Assembly (NCBI GenBank): GCA_947385085.1
Contig: CANDJN010000019.1
Location: 1-37,555, forward strand
From: an uncultured Erysipelotrichaceae bacterium
GTDB lineage: Bacteria > Bacillota_I > Bacilli_A > Erysipelotrichales > Erysipelotrichaceae
Length of the DNA stretch: 37,555 nt
Reading direction: 5' to 3'
Position numbers and translations under genes: made by a program
Notes under the pieces: generated by a model
What the model was told of the DNA's origin: nothing
Seen by the model: the letters and a program-made list of their open reading frames with translations, nothing else
The model's database searches: none
Shown: in pieces, positions 7,640 through 16,226 of the stretch
How the letters are laid out: every line of letters begins with the position of its first letter
Position numbering within the stretch: the stretch's first letter is position 1

Positions 7640-8974
7640 ATGAGCAGATATTTCGGAACAGATGGAGCACGCGGACGTGCTAATGACACATTGACATTGG
7701 ATATGGCAATTCGTATTGGGCAATACCTTGGCTGGTATTACAGTAAAGAGCGCCATGCAAAGCTATTGATCGGAAAGGATACACGGCTATCCGGCGATAT
7801 GTTTGAAATGGCTTTGGCGGCCGGCGCAAGCGCAGCCGGAGCCGAGGTGTATCTGTTGGGAGTATGCCCGACACCGGCTGTATCGTATTTGGTACAGCAC
7901 GAAGGCTTTGACTGTGGAATGATGGTTTCCGCAAGTCATAATCCTTATTATGACAATGGTATAAAACTGTTTAATAACATGGGGATGAAAATGAATCCTG
8001 CTGTTGAGGATGAAATCGAGGATTATATTGACGGCAAGAGCGATATTGATATGGCAATCAACGAGGCACTCGGACATGTAGTATATTGGCATGAGGGTCT
8101 TAAAATCTACGAAGCTTGGCTGAAGTCATTGGTTGATTGTGATTTCAGCGGTATGAAGCTCGCACTGGATTTGGCTAACGGCAGCGCCACCTCCTGTGCC
8201 GCAGAAGTATTGCGTGATCTGGGAGCGGATTGTAAGGTGATTCACAGCGAGCCAAACGGCATCAATATCAATACGCAATGCGGTTCCACCCATCCCCAAA
8301 TGCTTCAACAGCTTGTGAAAGAGGGAGACTACCATGCCGGCTTTGCCTTTGACGGTGATGCGGATCGACTCATTGCGATTGATGAGAACGGTGATTTGAT
8401 TACCGGAGATCATACGATGTATATTTGCGGCTGCGATATGCACGATCATCACACCCTCCATGATAACAAAGTCGTAACCACAGTAATGTCCAATCTTGGC
8501 TTATATCGTGCCTTGGATCGCAAAGGCATCGAATATGAACAAACTCAAGTGGGTGACAAATACGTTTTTGAATGTATGAATGAGAATAATTATTCAATCG
8601 GCGGTGAACAGAGCGGACACATCATATTCAAGGAATACGCGAATACCGGGGATGGTCTGTTAACGGCATTACAGCTGTTAAAGGTGATGAAGAAAACCGG
8701 AAAATCACTGAAAGAATTAAGCGAGGACTTGTTTATTTATCCTCAGCTGCTTATCAATGTAGAGGTTAAGGATAAGCAACAGACATTACACGATGAAGGG
8801 CTATGGCAGGAAGTCAAAGCCGTAGAGGACGCACTGGGTCAGGAAGGACGCATTCTTGTGCGCCCCAGCGGTACCGAACCATTGGTTCGCGTCATGGTTG
8901 AGGCTAAGAGCGATGAATTGTGTGAGCGCTATGTTAATCAAGTCGTAAATTATATAAAAACCAAAGGACTGTAA
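7640..8974 (+). CDS. glmM: Phosphoglucosamine mutase
   Basis: Interconverts glucosamine-6-phosphate and glucosamine-1-phosphate for UDP-GlcNAc and peptidoglycan synthesis. The phosphoserine loop SASHNPYYDNG puts the active Ser at residue 99. The metal loop FDGDADR is near residue 238, and the phosphate-binding RPSGTEP near residue 408. Translation starts at MSRYFGTDGARG, with AAGGAG nearby; the longer in-frame extension from 7586 overlaps cdaR and adds residues not seen in GlmM. Length 444 is normal. It is the last gene of the cdaA operon, with a terminator starting inside its stop region. CdaR and GlmM are known in other Bacillota to modulate CdaA. Confidence 0.96.
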   Translation: MSRYFGTDGARGRANDTLTLDMAIRIGQYLGWYYSKERHAKLLIGKDTRLSGDMFEMALAAGASAAGAEVYLLGVCPTPAVSYLVQHEGFDCGMMVSASHNPYYDNGIKLFNNMGMKMNPAVEDEIEDYIDGKSDIDMAINEALGHVVYWHEGLKIYEAWLKSLVDCDFSGMKLALDLANGSATSCAAEVLRDLGADCKVIHSEPNGININTQCGSTHPQMLQQLVKEGDYHAGFAFDGDADRLIAIDENGDLITGDHTMYICGCDMHDHHTLHDNKVVTTVMSNLGLYRALDRKGIEYEQTQVGDKYVFECMNENNYSIGGEQSGHIIFKEYANTGDGLLTALQLLKVMKKTGKSLKELSEDLFIYPQLLINVEVKDKQQTLHDEGLWQEVKAVEDALGQEGRILVRPSGTEPLVRVMVEAKSDELCERYVNQVVNYIKTKGL

Positions 8975-8994
8975 GAAAGTCCTTTTGTTTTTTG
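8963..8994 (+). terminator. Terminator overlapping the glmM stop codon
   Basis: AAAGGACT (8963-8970) pairs with AGTCCTTT (8978-8985) and is followed by a T-rich run. The loop contains the TAA stop. Confidence 0.8.
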
Positions 8995-9029
8995 CATTTT
9001 TACGATACAATGTTAGAGAGGTGTTAATA

Positions 9030-9689
9030 ATGAAAAAGGTAATTTGTGTTGTCGAGGATGAAGTCGCTATCAACGATCTTGTGGCGCAATATTTAAAAAA
9101 AGAAGGATATGAAGTAAGATCCTATTATACATATGAAGAAGCCAGCACTCATGTCAGTGATGACGATGTGCATTTGTGGATATTGGATATTATGCTGGAT
9201 GATAAAAGCGGTTTTGATTTGATTGAAGAAATACGTTTACAGGAAGCGGAAATACCGGTTATTTTCATGTCTGCCCGCGATAAGGAATTCGATCGCATCA
9301 TCGGGTTGGAAAAAGGTAGTGATGACTACATCACCAAGCCGTTTTCTCCCAAAGAGCTTGTATTGCGCGTCAATAATGTGATGAAACGTGTATATAAAAA
9401 CGATAATAACCGCATATCCATCGACGGTTATGAGTTGGATGAGGAACAGCGCAAGGTATTTGACGGAGGCAATGAAATTGATTTAACGACCAAGGAATTT
9501 GATCTTTTGATGATGTTTATTAAAAACAAAGGTCTTGCTTTTTCTCGTGAGATGATTTTAACCAACGTATGGGAAGAAAACTATTACGGCAGTGATCGCG
9601 TTGTGGACGATACGCTGCGCCGCCTGCGTAAAAAGCTGCCGAATTTGAATATTCATACGATTTACGGCTTCGGCTATCGTCTGGGATAA
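9030..9689 (+). CDS. Two-component response regulator, OmpR/PhoB family
   Basis: The receiver domain spans residues 1-118 with the acidic pair Glu9/Asp10, phospho-acceptor Asp53 (LWILDIMLDD) and Lys103 (ITKPFS). A winged-helix DNA-binding domain covers residues ~128-219 (LTTKEFDLLM, TLRRLRKKL, IYGFGYRLG). GAGAGGTG precedes the ATG at 9030. An upstream in-frame start would overlap the glmM terminator and is unlikely. A weak promoter may sit just after that terminator (TACAAT at 9006-9011). The kinase gene follows after 3 bases. The signal and target genes are unknown; the nearest downstream genes concern cell-wall precursors. Confidence 0.93.
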   Translation: MKKVICVVEDEVAINDLVAQYLKKEGYEVRSYYTYEEASTHVSDDDVHLWILDIMLDDKSGFDLIEEIRLQEAEIPVIFMSARDKEFDRIIGLEKGSDDYITKPFSPKELVLRVNNVMKRVYKNDNNRISIDGYELDEEQRKVFDGGNEIDLTTKEFDLLMMFIKNKGLAFSREMILTNVWEENYYGSDRVVDDTLRRLRKKLPNLNIHTIYGFGYRLG

Positions 9690-9692
9690 GCT

Positions 9693-11024
9693 ATGAAACG
9701 CTTTTCTCTGTTTATTAAGCGATTATCGCTGTCCCAGCAGTTATTTACATTGATCTTCTTTTTCATTATCTTTTTTTCTGCATTCTTTTTTGTTTATTTA
9801 AATCAAAAGGTGGAAATTGTTATTCAAACCAAAACATTTGCGGATTTAAAGAATACGCAAACAACGATTGCGGAAAAGCTGCGCACCGATGAGAATGCTT
9901 ATCTCTATTTGGATGTGGGTGATTATTCCATGACGAATATTATCATCATTCAAGGAAAGGCATATTATTTGGGAAAGGGATATGAGGAGATTGATATTTC
10001 CTCTCCCCGTTATTTGGACATGTATGAAAAGGCAATGCGGGCAAATTATGTGCCGCAGACATATACGTTCACAGGCGATAAAACGTATTACAGCGTGGTA
10101 CAGGTTCAGGAGGATGCAGTTCTAATCACCTTTACACGCAGTGAGGATTTGAGTACGTTTAAAAATGATTTGGTATCATCGGTCATTGATTTGACTGTCA
10201 TGGTAGTTGGCTTTTTCTTCATTATTTTGATGAGCTGGGTGGCAACGTTGCTTCATCCGCTCAATCAAATTCGCAAGTACATCGAACGAATGAAATTCAG
10301 TACCAATCTGCCGGATCTCAAACTGAATCGGGAGGATGAGATCGGTGAATTGGCGGATGCGCTGGTCTCCATGCATCATGAGCTGTTAAAGCAGGAACAG
10401 ACCAAGGAGGATATGATTCATAACATCTCTCATGATTTGAAAACGCCGATTGCGACAATTAAATCGTATGGTGAAAGCATCAAGGATGGTATTTATCCTT
10501 ATGATACATTGGAAAAAAGCGTGGATGTGATCATTGAGAATGCGGATCGTCTGGAAAAGAAGGTATATAGTCTGTTATATTTGAATCGCGTCGAATATTT
10601 GGTATCGCAGGATACCGAGGGCGCGCAGACACCGATGAAAAACGTCATCGAGATGGTGCTGCTTAACGTTAAGGTCATTCATCCGGATATTGAAATCATC
10701 ACCGATTTAGAGGATGTGTTCTTTGATGGCTTGGAGGAAGCATGGCGGGTGAGCGTGGAAAATATCATGGATAATGCCCTGCGCTATGCGAAAAGCCGCA
10801 TCGAAATCACCCTTCATGATCAGGAGCTTACGATTGCCAACGATGGCCCCTGTATCGATGAGGAGCGCCTCAAGGTTTTATTTAAACCGTATGAAAAAGG
10901 CGAGGGCGGCAAATTTGGTTTAGGCTTATCGATCGTCGCTAAGGTTGTCCAAGCCAATCATTATGAGGTAAGCGGTGAAAATACGAGCGATGGGGTAATC
11001 TTCCGCATTGATAAGCGCAAGTAA
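9693..11024 (+). CDS. Sensor histidine kinase
   Basis: Partner of the upstream regulator. There are two TM helices (about residues 17-37 and 163-188) bounding an extracytoplasmic sensor region of ~125 residues, then HAMP (RKYIERMK to ELADALVSM), HisKA with the phospho-acceptor His247 (HNISHDLKTP), and a HATPase domain with the N-box NIMDNALRYA and GLGLSI. Length 443 is typical. The start lies 3 bases after the regulator stop with no strong Shine-Dalgarno, suggesting translational coupling. The ligand cannot be inferred from the sensor sequence. Confidence 0.93.
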   Translation: MKRFSLFIKRLSLSQQLFTLIFFFIIFFSAFFFVYLNQKVEIVIQTKTFADLKNTQTTIAEKLRTDENAYLYLDVGDYSMTNIIIIQGKAYYLGKGYEEIDISSPRYLDMYEKAMRANYVPQTYTFTGDKTYYSVVQVQEDAVLITFTRSEDLSTFKNDLVSSVIDLTVMVVGFFFIILMSWVATLLHPLNQIRKYIERMKFSTNLPDLKLNREDEIGELADALVSMHHELLKQEQTKEDMIHNISHDLKTPIATIKSYGESIKDGIYPYDTLEKSVDVIIENADRLEKKVYSLLYLNRVEYLVSQDTEGAQTPMKNVIEMVLLNVKVIHPDIEIITDLEDVFFDGLEEAWRVSVENIMDNALRYAKSRIEITLHDQELTIANDGPCIDEERLKVLFKPYEKGEGGKFGLGLSIVAKVVQANHYEVSGENTSDGVIFRIDKRK

Positions 11025-11051
11025 AGTTTGATGAAATATGGCATTAAATAG

Positions 11052-11074
11052 CGTCTGGAAACAGACGTTTTTTT
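11052..11074 (+). terminator. Terminator with GNRA tetraloop after the kinase gene
   Basis: CGTCTG (11052-11057), loop GAAA, CAGACG (11062-11067), then seven Ts. Confidence 0.85.
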
Positions 11075-11125
11075 ATGATGAAAGCGCGATGTGCTTCATA
11101 TAATGTAGCGAAAGTGAGTGATTAT

Positions 11126-11842
11126 ATGGACAGTATCGTTATGGTAAATGAACAGCCGATAAAAATTCATTATCATTTAGAAGGTCATGGACCTGCGATG
11201 ATTTTATTACATGGATGGGGTCAGGATATGCGGATGATGCAGTTTATCAGCGATTATTATAAGGCAAATTATCAAGTGTTGAATTTGGATTTACCGGGAT
11301 TCGGTGAAAGTGATGAGCCGCCTTGTCCATGGCAGCTACAGGATTATGTGACATGTCTTTATCAATGTGTGAAGCTGCTGGGACTGGAACATCCGATTTT
11401 GGTAGCTCATTCCTTTGGAGCGCGCATTGCGCTTTTGTATGCCAAACAATATATGGTCAAGAAGATGGTGCTGACCGGAGCGGCAGGTATCCGTGATCAT
11501 CATTCGCCGCTTTATTACGTCAAGGTGGGACTCTATAAAATCAAGAAGCGACTGGGTATAGCGAATCATATGGGCAGTGTTGATTATCGCGCCGCCAGTT
11601 CCATCATGCGTGGGGTACTCGTGGCAAGTGTAAAGCAGGATCTTAAGCCGATATTAAAAGATATTAATGTGCCGACCTTGTTAGTATGGGGAGAGAAGGA
11701 TACGGCAACCCCGCTGTGGATGGGCAAACAGATGGAAAAGCGGATGCCCGATGCGACATTAGTCGTATTGGAGGAAGACGATCATTTTGCCTATTTTCAT
11801 CAACCCAAGCGCTTCTTAGCCATTATGGAGTATTTCCTATGA
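11126..11842 (+). CDS. Alpha/beta-fold hydrolase
   Basis: A serine hydrolase fold with the oxyanion motif LLHGWGQ (residues 27-33), nucleophile elbow AHSFGA (Ser96), acid Asp192 (WGEKDTATP) and His220 (EDDHFAYF). The 238-residue length is normal. The start at 11126 is chosen because the ATG at 11075 lies inside the T run of the preceding terminator; a GTGAG stretch a few bases upstream is a weak ribosome site. The stop overlaps the next start (ATGA), so the gene is coupled to the MurF-like gene. That context suggests a cell-envelope function, but no substrate can be named. Confidence 0.85.
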   Translation: MDSIVMVNEQPIKIHYHLEGHGPAMILLHGWGQDMRMMQFISDYYKANYQVLNLDLPGFGESDEPPCPWQLQDYVTCLYQCVKLLGLEHPILVAHSFGARIALLYAKQYMVKKMVLTGAAGIRDHHSPLYYVKVGLYKIKKRLGIANHMGSVDYRAASSIMRGVLVASVKQDLKPILKDINVPTLLVWGEKDTATPLWMGKQMEKRMPDATLVVLEEDDHFAYFHQPKRFLAIMEYFL

Positions 11843-13416
11843 GCAGCTGTCTATGGCTTGTCATTCTGCTTTTCTATATGCTCGTTCCCTTTAAGCGCTC
11901 GCTCCACATGATCCAACAAAACCGTTATCAAGGCGGGCGCTATCGAGCATGGCTATGGGACGTTATTCACTTGGAAAAGCGGCAAACGCTACGGCAGATT
12001 TTAGCGATTATGCCATTGTGCGTCTTTGCTTTTCTGCCGGATACGACGGCAATCCGGATGGCTTGCTGCTTGTGTTATGGCTTATATGGATGGATGTGGT
12101 GGTATCGCGAACAAAAACAGACGTATGTAAAAAAATTAGTCGTAACCCATCGCATTCGTCGCCTGGCATTAGCTCAGATGGCGATACTGTTGGTAATATT
12201 TCTTTTTGGTAAGATGCTTATAGAGCGTAAGCTGCGATTATTGCTCATCCCATTTTCCTTCTTTTTGCCATGGGGAACGCTGTTTATAGCTTTGTGGCTG
12301 TTAACTCCTGTAGAGCAGCGTATTCGCACCTGGTACGTCAACGATGCGAAACAGATGTTGGCACAGCGCGATGAACTCATGCGCATTGCGATTACCGGCA
12401 GCTATGGCAAAACAAGTGTCAAGCATATTTTGGCGTCCTTGTTATCACAACAGTATTATACGTATAAAACGCCCCATTCCTATAATAATCTGATGGGACT
12501 TACCTTATCTATCCGCACGCAGCTACAGCCGCTTCATCAGGTGTTTGTCGCCGAAATGGGAGTTGATCATGTCGGTGAAATGGAACCGCTTGCCGACTTG
12601 GTTCAGCCTTCGATCGCGATCATCACCGCCATCGGTCCGCAGCACTTGTCAACGTTTGGGTCACAGGAAAATATTGTGAAAGAAAAGATGCATCTAGTGG
12701 AAAGGCTGCCGCAGGATGGCATCGCGATTTTAAACGTGGACAATCCCTGGATTCGCGCCTATCCCCTTGATCATCCCGATACGATTGTGACCTATGGCAT
12801 CCATGAGGAAGGCGCGATGGTCAAAGCGGTGAATATCCGCTATCAGCCCAGCGGTACCGAGTTTGAGGTTGTCACAAAACAGGAGCGCTTTGCGCTATCA
12901 ACACGCTTGTTAGGGGAACATAATGTTTGTAATATACTTGGGGCGGTTGCCTGTGCGCTGACTTTGCATGTCCCAAGTGAAAAAATCATTGCGGCGGTGA
13001 AGCAGCTGCCCTATACCGAGCATCGACTCCAAGCGATTGACATGGGAACCTATACGCTTTTGGATGATGCTTATAACTCCAATCCCGAAGGAGCTTCCTA
13101 TGCGCTTGACGTATTGGCGGCGATGAACGGCATCCGGTTTCTGCTTACTCCCGGTTTTCTGGATTTGGGCAAAGCGACCGCCGCTGCTCATCGTGCCTAT
13201 GCGAAGAAAATGGCGCAGTGTGCCGATGAAATTATATTAATCGGTAAAATTCAAACAGCGGATATTGCCGCCGGCCTGCGCGAAGTATCCTTTCCTCATG
13301 AGCATATTCACATTGTCAGCACGACTGCACAAGCGCTTGCCTATTTGCGTGAGCATGTGCATCAAGGGGATTGCGCCTTGATCGAAAATGACTTGCCCGA
13401 TGCTTTTAATCATTAA
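11839..13416 (+). CDS. murF: MurF-like Mur ligase with N-terminal membrane domain
   Basis: Likely UDP-MurNAc-tripeptide:D-Ala-D-Ala ligase. The ATP loop ITGSYGKTSVK is near residues 184-194. HSYNNLMGL, FVAEMGVDHVGEM, the ITAIGPQHLSTFGS segment, LLDDAYNSNPEG and LTPGFLDLG follow in MurF order. Classical MurF begins with a soluble UDP-substrate domain. Here the first ~170 residues instead hold four or five hydrophobic helices and a basic HMIQQNRYQGGRYR segment, so the enzyme is probably membrane-bound. The start ATG overlaps the hydrolase stop (ATGA); an upstream in-frame extension would lie inside that gene. A Ddl-family gene follows 48 bases later. Substrate specificity is inferred from family and neighbours. 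Confidence 0.85.
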   Translation: MSSCLWLVILLFYMLVPFKRSLHMIQQNRYQGGRYRAWLWDVIHLEKRQTLRQILAIMPLCVFAFLPDTTAIRMACCLCYGLYGWMWWYREQKQTYVKKLVVTHRIRRLALAQMAILLVIFLFGKMLIERKLRLLLIPFSFFLPWGTLFIALWLLTPVEQRIRTWYVNDAKQMLAQRDELMRIAITGSYGKTSVKHILASLLSQQYYTYKTPHSYNNLMGLTLSIRTQLQPLHQVFVAEMGVDHVGEMEPLADLVQPSIAIITAIGPQHLSTFGSQENIVKEKMHLVERLPQDGIAILNVDNPWIRAYPLDHPDTIVTYGIHEEGAMVKAVNIRYQPSGTEFEVVTKQERFALSTRLLGEHNVCNILGAVACALTLHVPSEKIIAAVKQLPYTEHRLQAIDMGTYTLLDDAYNSNPEGASYALDVLAAMNGIRFLLTPGFLDLGKATAAAHRAYAKKMAQCADEIILIGKIQTADIAAGLREVSFPHEHIHIVSTTAQALAYLREHVHQGDCALIENDLPDAFNH

Positions 13417-13464
13417 CGGTTTTGTGATAAACGCATAGACTGATGTGTGAAAGCAGGTGGTGTA

Positions 13465-14613
13465 ATGAAACTTAGAATCGGCGTTTTATTTGGGGGAGCG
13501 TCGGTAGAACATGAGATCAGTATTCTTTCGGCCATGCAGGCGATGGATCATCTGGATCCTCTTCGTTATGAAGTCTTGCCTATCTACGTCGCAAAGGATC
13601 ATCGCATTTATCAGGATGCGTTGTTAAGCGAGATGAAAAGCTATAAGGATTTGGAAGGATTAACGGCAAGGCTGACACCGGTAACCTTGTATGCGCGCGG
13701 AGGAAGGACTGTGATTCGCAGTATCTCCAAGCTTTTATGCAAGGAGCGTGAGGTTGATTTAATCTTTCCGATCATGCATGGCACGTATGGTGAGGATGGC
13801 ACGGTTCAAGGGTATTTGCGAATGCTGGGGATTCCTTTTGTCGGCAGTAATATGATCGGGGCGCTGATCGGTCAGGACAAGGCGATCATGAAGCAGCTGT
13901 TACAGTTCAACGGATTACCCATTATCGACTGGTTCGCGATTCATCGAGGGGATACGATGGAAGATATATCCACAAAATGTGAAACACTTGGCTATCCGCT
14001 GATCATCAAACCGGCAAATCTTGGCTCCAGCGTCGGCATTCAACTCGTCAAGCAAAGCGAGGATTTACAGGAAGCACTACAGGAAGCGTTTTTGTACGAT
14101 GAACACTTGGTCGTTGAGCGCTGCATCACTCACTTAAAGGAATATAACTGTGCGGTATTGGGGGATGAATATCATGTACAGGTGAGCTGTGTAGAGGAAG
14201 TGCTGAAAGCGGATGCGATTTTGTCATATCACGATAAATACGAAGGAAACGGTAAAAGCAAGGGCATGGTTAGCGCCAATCGCATCATTCCCGCCCCATG
14301 TACACAAGCGCGTCAAGCTGAAATGGAAGCATTGGCACAAAAAAGCTTCAAGGCGTTGCGCGGTTCAGGTGTGGCACGCATTGATTTCATGGTCGATGAA
14401 GACAGCGATCAAATCTATGTAAATGAAATCAATACGATCCCCGGTTCCTTATCCTTCTATTTGTTTGTACCAAAGGGCATATCATTTACGCAGCTGTTGG
14501 ATGAATTGATAAACATGGCAATCGAACGTCAGCGCCGTCAATCGCAAATGATTTATTCCTATTCTTCCAATGTACTTTCCTCATTCTCAAACGGAATGAA
14601 AATAGCAAAGTAA
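13465..14613 (+). CDS. ddl: D-alanine--D-alanine ligase family protein
   Basis: An ATP-grasp enzyme joining D-Ala to a second D-amino acid for the peptidoglycan pentapeptide. FGGASVEHEIS carries the N-terminal catalytic Glu15. IMHGTYGEDGTVQG, the IIKPANLGSSVGI ATP loop, the omega-loop SYHDKYEGNG and the metal site VNEINTIPGSLSF are all present. The KY pair in the omega loop fits D-Ala-D-Ala ligases, but D-Ser ligases can look similar, so the second substrate is not certain. The start is ATG 13465 with AGGTGG four bases upstream; a GTG at 13447 is less likely. At 382 residues it is slightly long, with an ~30-residue C-terminal tail rich in Ser. It follows murF, probably in the same operon, and ends at a terminator. 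Confidence 0.9.
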   Translation: MKLRIGVLFGGASVEHEISILSAMQAMDHLDPLRYEVLPIYVAKDHRIYQDALLSEMKSYKDLEGLTARLTPVTLYARGGRTVIRSISKLLCKEREVDLIFPIMHGTYGEDGTVQGYLRMLGIPFVGSNMIGALIGQDKAIMKQLLQFNGLPIIDWFAIHRGDTMEDISTKCETLGYPLIIKPANLGSSVGIQLVKQSEDLQEALQEAFLYDEHLVVERCITHLKEYNCAVLGDEYHVQVSCVEEVLKADAILSYHDKYEGNGKSKGMVSANRIIPAPCTQARQAEMEALAQKSFKALRGSGVARIDFMVDEDSDQIYVNEINTIPGSLSFYLFVPKGISFTQLLDELINMAIERQRRQSQMIYSYSSNVLSSFSNGMKIAK

Positions 14614-14642
14614 TTCATTACCTGGGAAATAAATGTAGAAGA

Positions 14643-14668
14643 AAAAACGGTACCCTGTGCCGTTTTTG
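14643..14668 (+). terminator. Terminator after ddl
   Basis: AAAAACGG (14643-14650) pairs with CCGTTTTT (14660-14667), with two further inner pairs around a short loop. Confidence 0.8.
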
Positions 14669-14676
14669 TTTTCACA

Positions 14677-14701
14677 CATATGAAAATAATTCCATCATTA
14701 A
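14677..14701. repeat. Imperfect direct repeat, copy A1
   Basis: A 25-base element starting CATATGAAAATA and ending CCATCATTAA. It matches 17014-17038 at 24 of 25 positions, and both copies are preceded by TTTTGTTTT at the end of a hairpin. Confidence 0.75.
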
Positions 14702-14755
14702 GATCCGTTTCATAAAACTTGACCAATGTAGCAAGTGTTTGCCCGGGGGAGCAAT

Positions 14756-15766
14756 TTAATTGTTTTCGATCAGTTGTTTTATTTGATTATCGAAATCAGA
14801 TTCTATCTTTTGGGTTTTGTTAAATTCTTCATATTCTAAAATTGCTTTTTCCTTTGCCATTTTTCCGGAGATTTTTCCCTTGTCATGCAGGATATCGTAT
14901 CTGCGAAAGGCAAGAAATTCGTTCACGCTGGCAGCGAATTCTTCCATGGTAAAGGTGTTTTCACGCTCAATCAGATCTTCTATATAATCAAAATATCCAG
15001 ATACTGTACGTTCCAATCGGCGAATTTGCTTTTCCTCAAGGTAATTCTTCGCAACTACTACGTCGGATTTCAAAACACGCCCGTTAGGAGCATTTTTCCA
15101 AGTGGTTAACCCCATATGTTCTTTTGTTTTATCAGCGGAGGTATAAACGATTTCCGCAGCCGTCTGTTTGGTGATTGCATAGTGGAATTTGTTTTGTACC
15201 ATCGCATAAAAATCACGGGTAATTTGTGCGTTTTTGTCATAATCAATACAGCATTCCGCAAATATATCTGTAATTTGTTGCCAAACACGTCTTTCACTTG
15301 CACGAATGGAGCGGACACGCTCTAATAATTCTTTAAAATAGTCCTTACCAAAAGCAGCGTTTCCCTGCTTTAAGCGTTCATCGTCTAAGGCAAAACCTTT
15401 AAGCATATATTCTTTTAAAACGCTTGTAGCCCAAATTCTAAAATGTGTTGCACGACGGGAATTTACACGATAGCCAACGGAGATAATAGCATCGAGATTG
15501 TAGAATTGAGTAATCTTTGTCTGGGTCTTTCCTTCGATTGCACCATGTTGCGTGGTTGTTTCCATTTTGGAAATAACCACTGTTTCATCAAGCTCTCCCT
15601 CGTCAAAAATATTTTTTAAGTGCTTGGATATAGCGGGCAGTTGAACTCCAAACAATTCGGCCATAGCTTTTTGTGTCAGCCAAATCGTCTCATCCTTTAT
15701 CACTGCATTTACGTTGACGTCTTCACTCGCTGATTTATACATCATAAATTGAAACTGTTCGCTCAT
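14756..15766 (-). CDS. RhuM family protein
   Basis: Matches the RhuM family first named from a Salmonella pathogenicity island and common on mobile and accessory DNA. The biochemical role is unknown. The N-terminal ~60 residues (ETIWLTQKAMAELFGV) look like a helix-turn-helix. The family core follows with ITQFYNLDAIISVGYRVNS and THFRIWATSVLKEYMLKGFALDDERLK. The C-terminal half is helical (YFDYIEDLIERENTF). Length 336 is normal and the frame intact. It is alone on the minus strand between plus-strand genes, with a GGGATGA-type ribosome site. It lies in an accessory block bounded by imperfect repeats, beside transposase debris, so acquisition by transfer is likely. Confidence 0.87.
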   Translation of the reverse strand: MSEQFQFMMYKSASEDVNVNAVIKDETIWLTQKAMAELFGVQLPAISKHLKNIFDEGELDETVVISKMETTTQHGAIEGKTQTKITQFYNLDAIISVGYRVNSRRATHFRIWATSVLKEYMLKGFALDDERLKQGNAAFGKDYFKELLERVRSIRASERRVWQQITDIFAECCIDYDKNAQITRDFYAMVQNKFHYAITKQTAAEIVYTSADKTKEHMGLTTWKNAPNGRVLKSDVVVAKNYLEEKQIRRLERTVSGYFDYIEDLIERENTFTMEEFAASVNEFLAFRRYDILHDKGKISGKMAKEKAILEYEEFNKTQKIESDFDNQIKQLIENN

Positions 15767-15895
15767 TATTCATCCCCAGCCTTTCTGCCTGTTCCCGTAA
15801 ATTACCGATGCATATTATTTTCTGCTTATCTTAATTGCATTATAAATATGAACTATCCGCTTGTCAACATAAAGACATTAAGAAAATAGAATTGA

Positions 15896-15964
15896 TATAA
15901 TCTATTGGCAATATCAAAATGCTGGAATAAACTGTGATGATATGCAAGACCATTAACGTCTAAA
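15896..15964. repeat. Imperfect direct repeat, copy C1
   Basis: A 69-base element beginning TATAATCTATTGGCAATATC, about 88% identical to 20559-20626 (seven mismatches and one gap by eye). It lies in the 460-base gap between the RhuM gene and the transposase remnant. Confidence 0.8.
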
Positions 15965-16071
15965 ATTTTCGGCTTTATTTATAAAAAAGCACTAATCCAT
16001 TGCTGAACAAGTGCCTGCTTTTTACAAGAATGAGGTAGGGTGACGATTCCTACATCTCCTAACATTGGGTG

Positions 16072-16170
16072 ATGGCTGCCTGTTCCATCCTCAGCATTCT
16101 TGTTATTGCTATTTTATGTACTGGTATAATAACACATACAGGGGCAGTAACAGTTAAAAGAAGCCCGTAA
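16072..16170 (+). CDS. Possible 32-aa hydrophobic peptide
   Basis: The short frame starts MAACSILSILVIAILCTGII and ends in a basic VKRSP. One hydrophobic helix with a basic tail, followed five bases later by a strong terminator, resembles type I toxin or holin-like peptides. No clear Shine-Dalgarno is visible (only GGGTG directly before the ATG), and no antisense RNA can be proven. It may instead be non-coding sequence of the surrounding mobile debris. Confidence 0.3.
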   Translation: MAACSILSILVIAILCTGIITHTGAVTVKRSP

Positions 16171-16174
16171 ACAA

Positions 16175-16209
16175 AAAAGTAGGAAAACTCGAAAAGAGTG
16201 CCTACTTTT
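16175..16209 (+). terminator. Hairpin terminator downstream of the 16072 peptide
   Basis: AAAAGTAGG (16175-16183) pairs with CCTACTTTT (16201-16209), with an inner ACTC/GAGT stem. Confidence 0.7.
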
Positions 16210-16226
16210 ATGAAGATAATTAGGGT

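Noticed and set aside
11686..11838. N-terminal extension of the MurF-like protein
   Set aside because: It lies inside the alpha/beta hydrolase gene in another frame. The ATGA-coupled start at 11839 leads directly into a TM helix.
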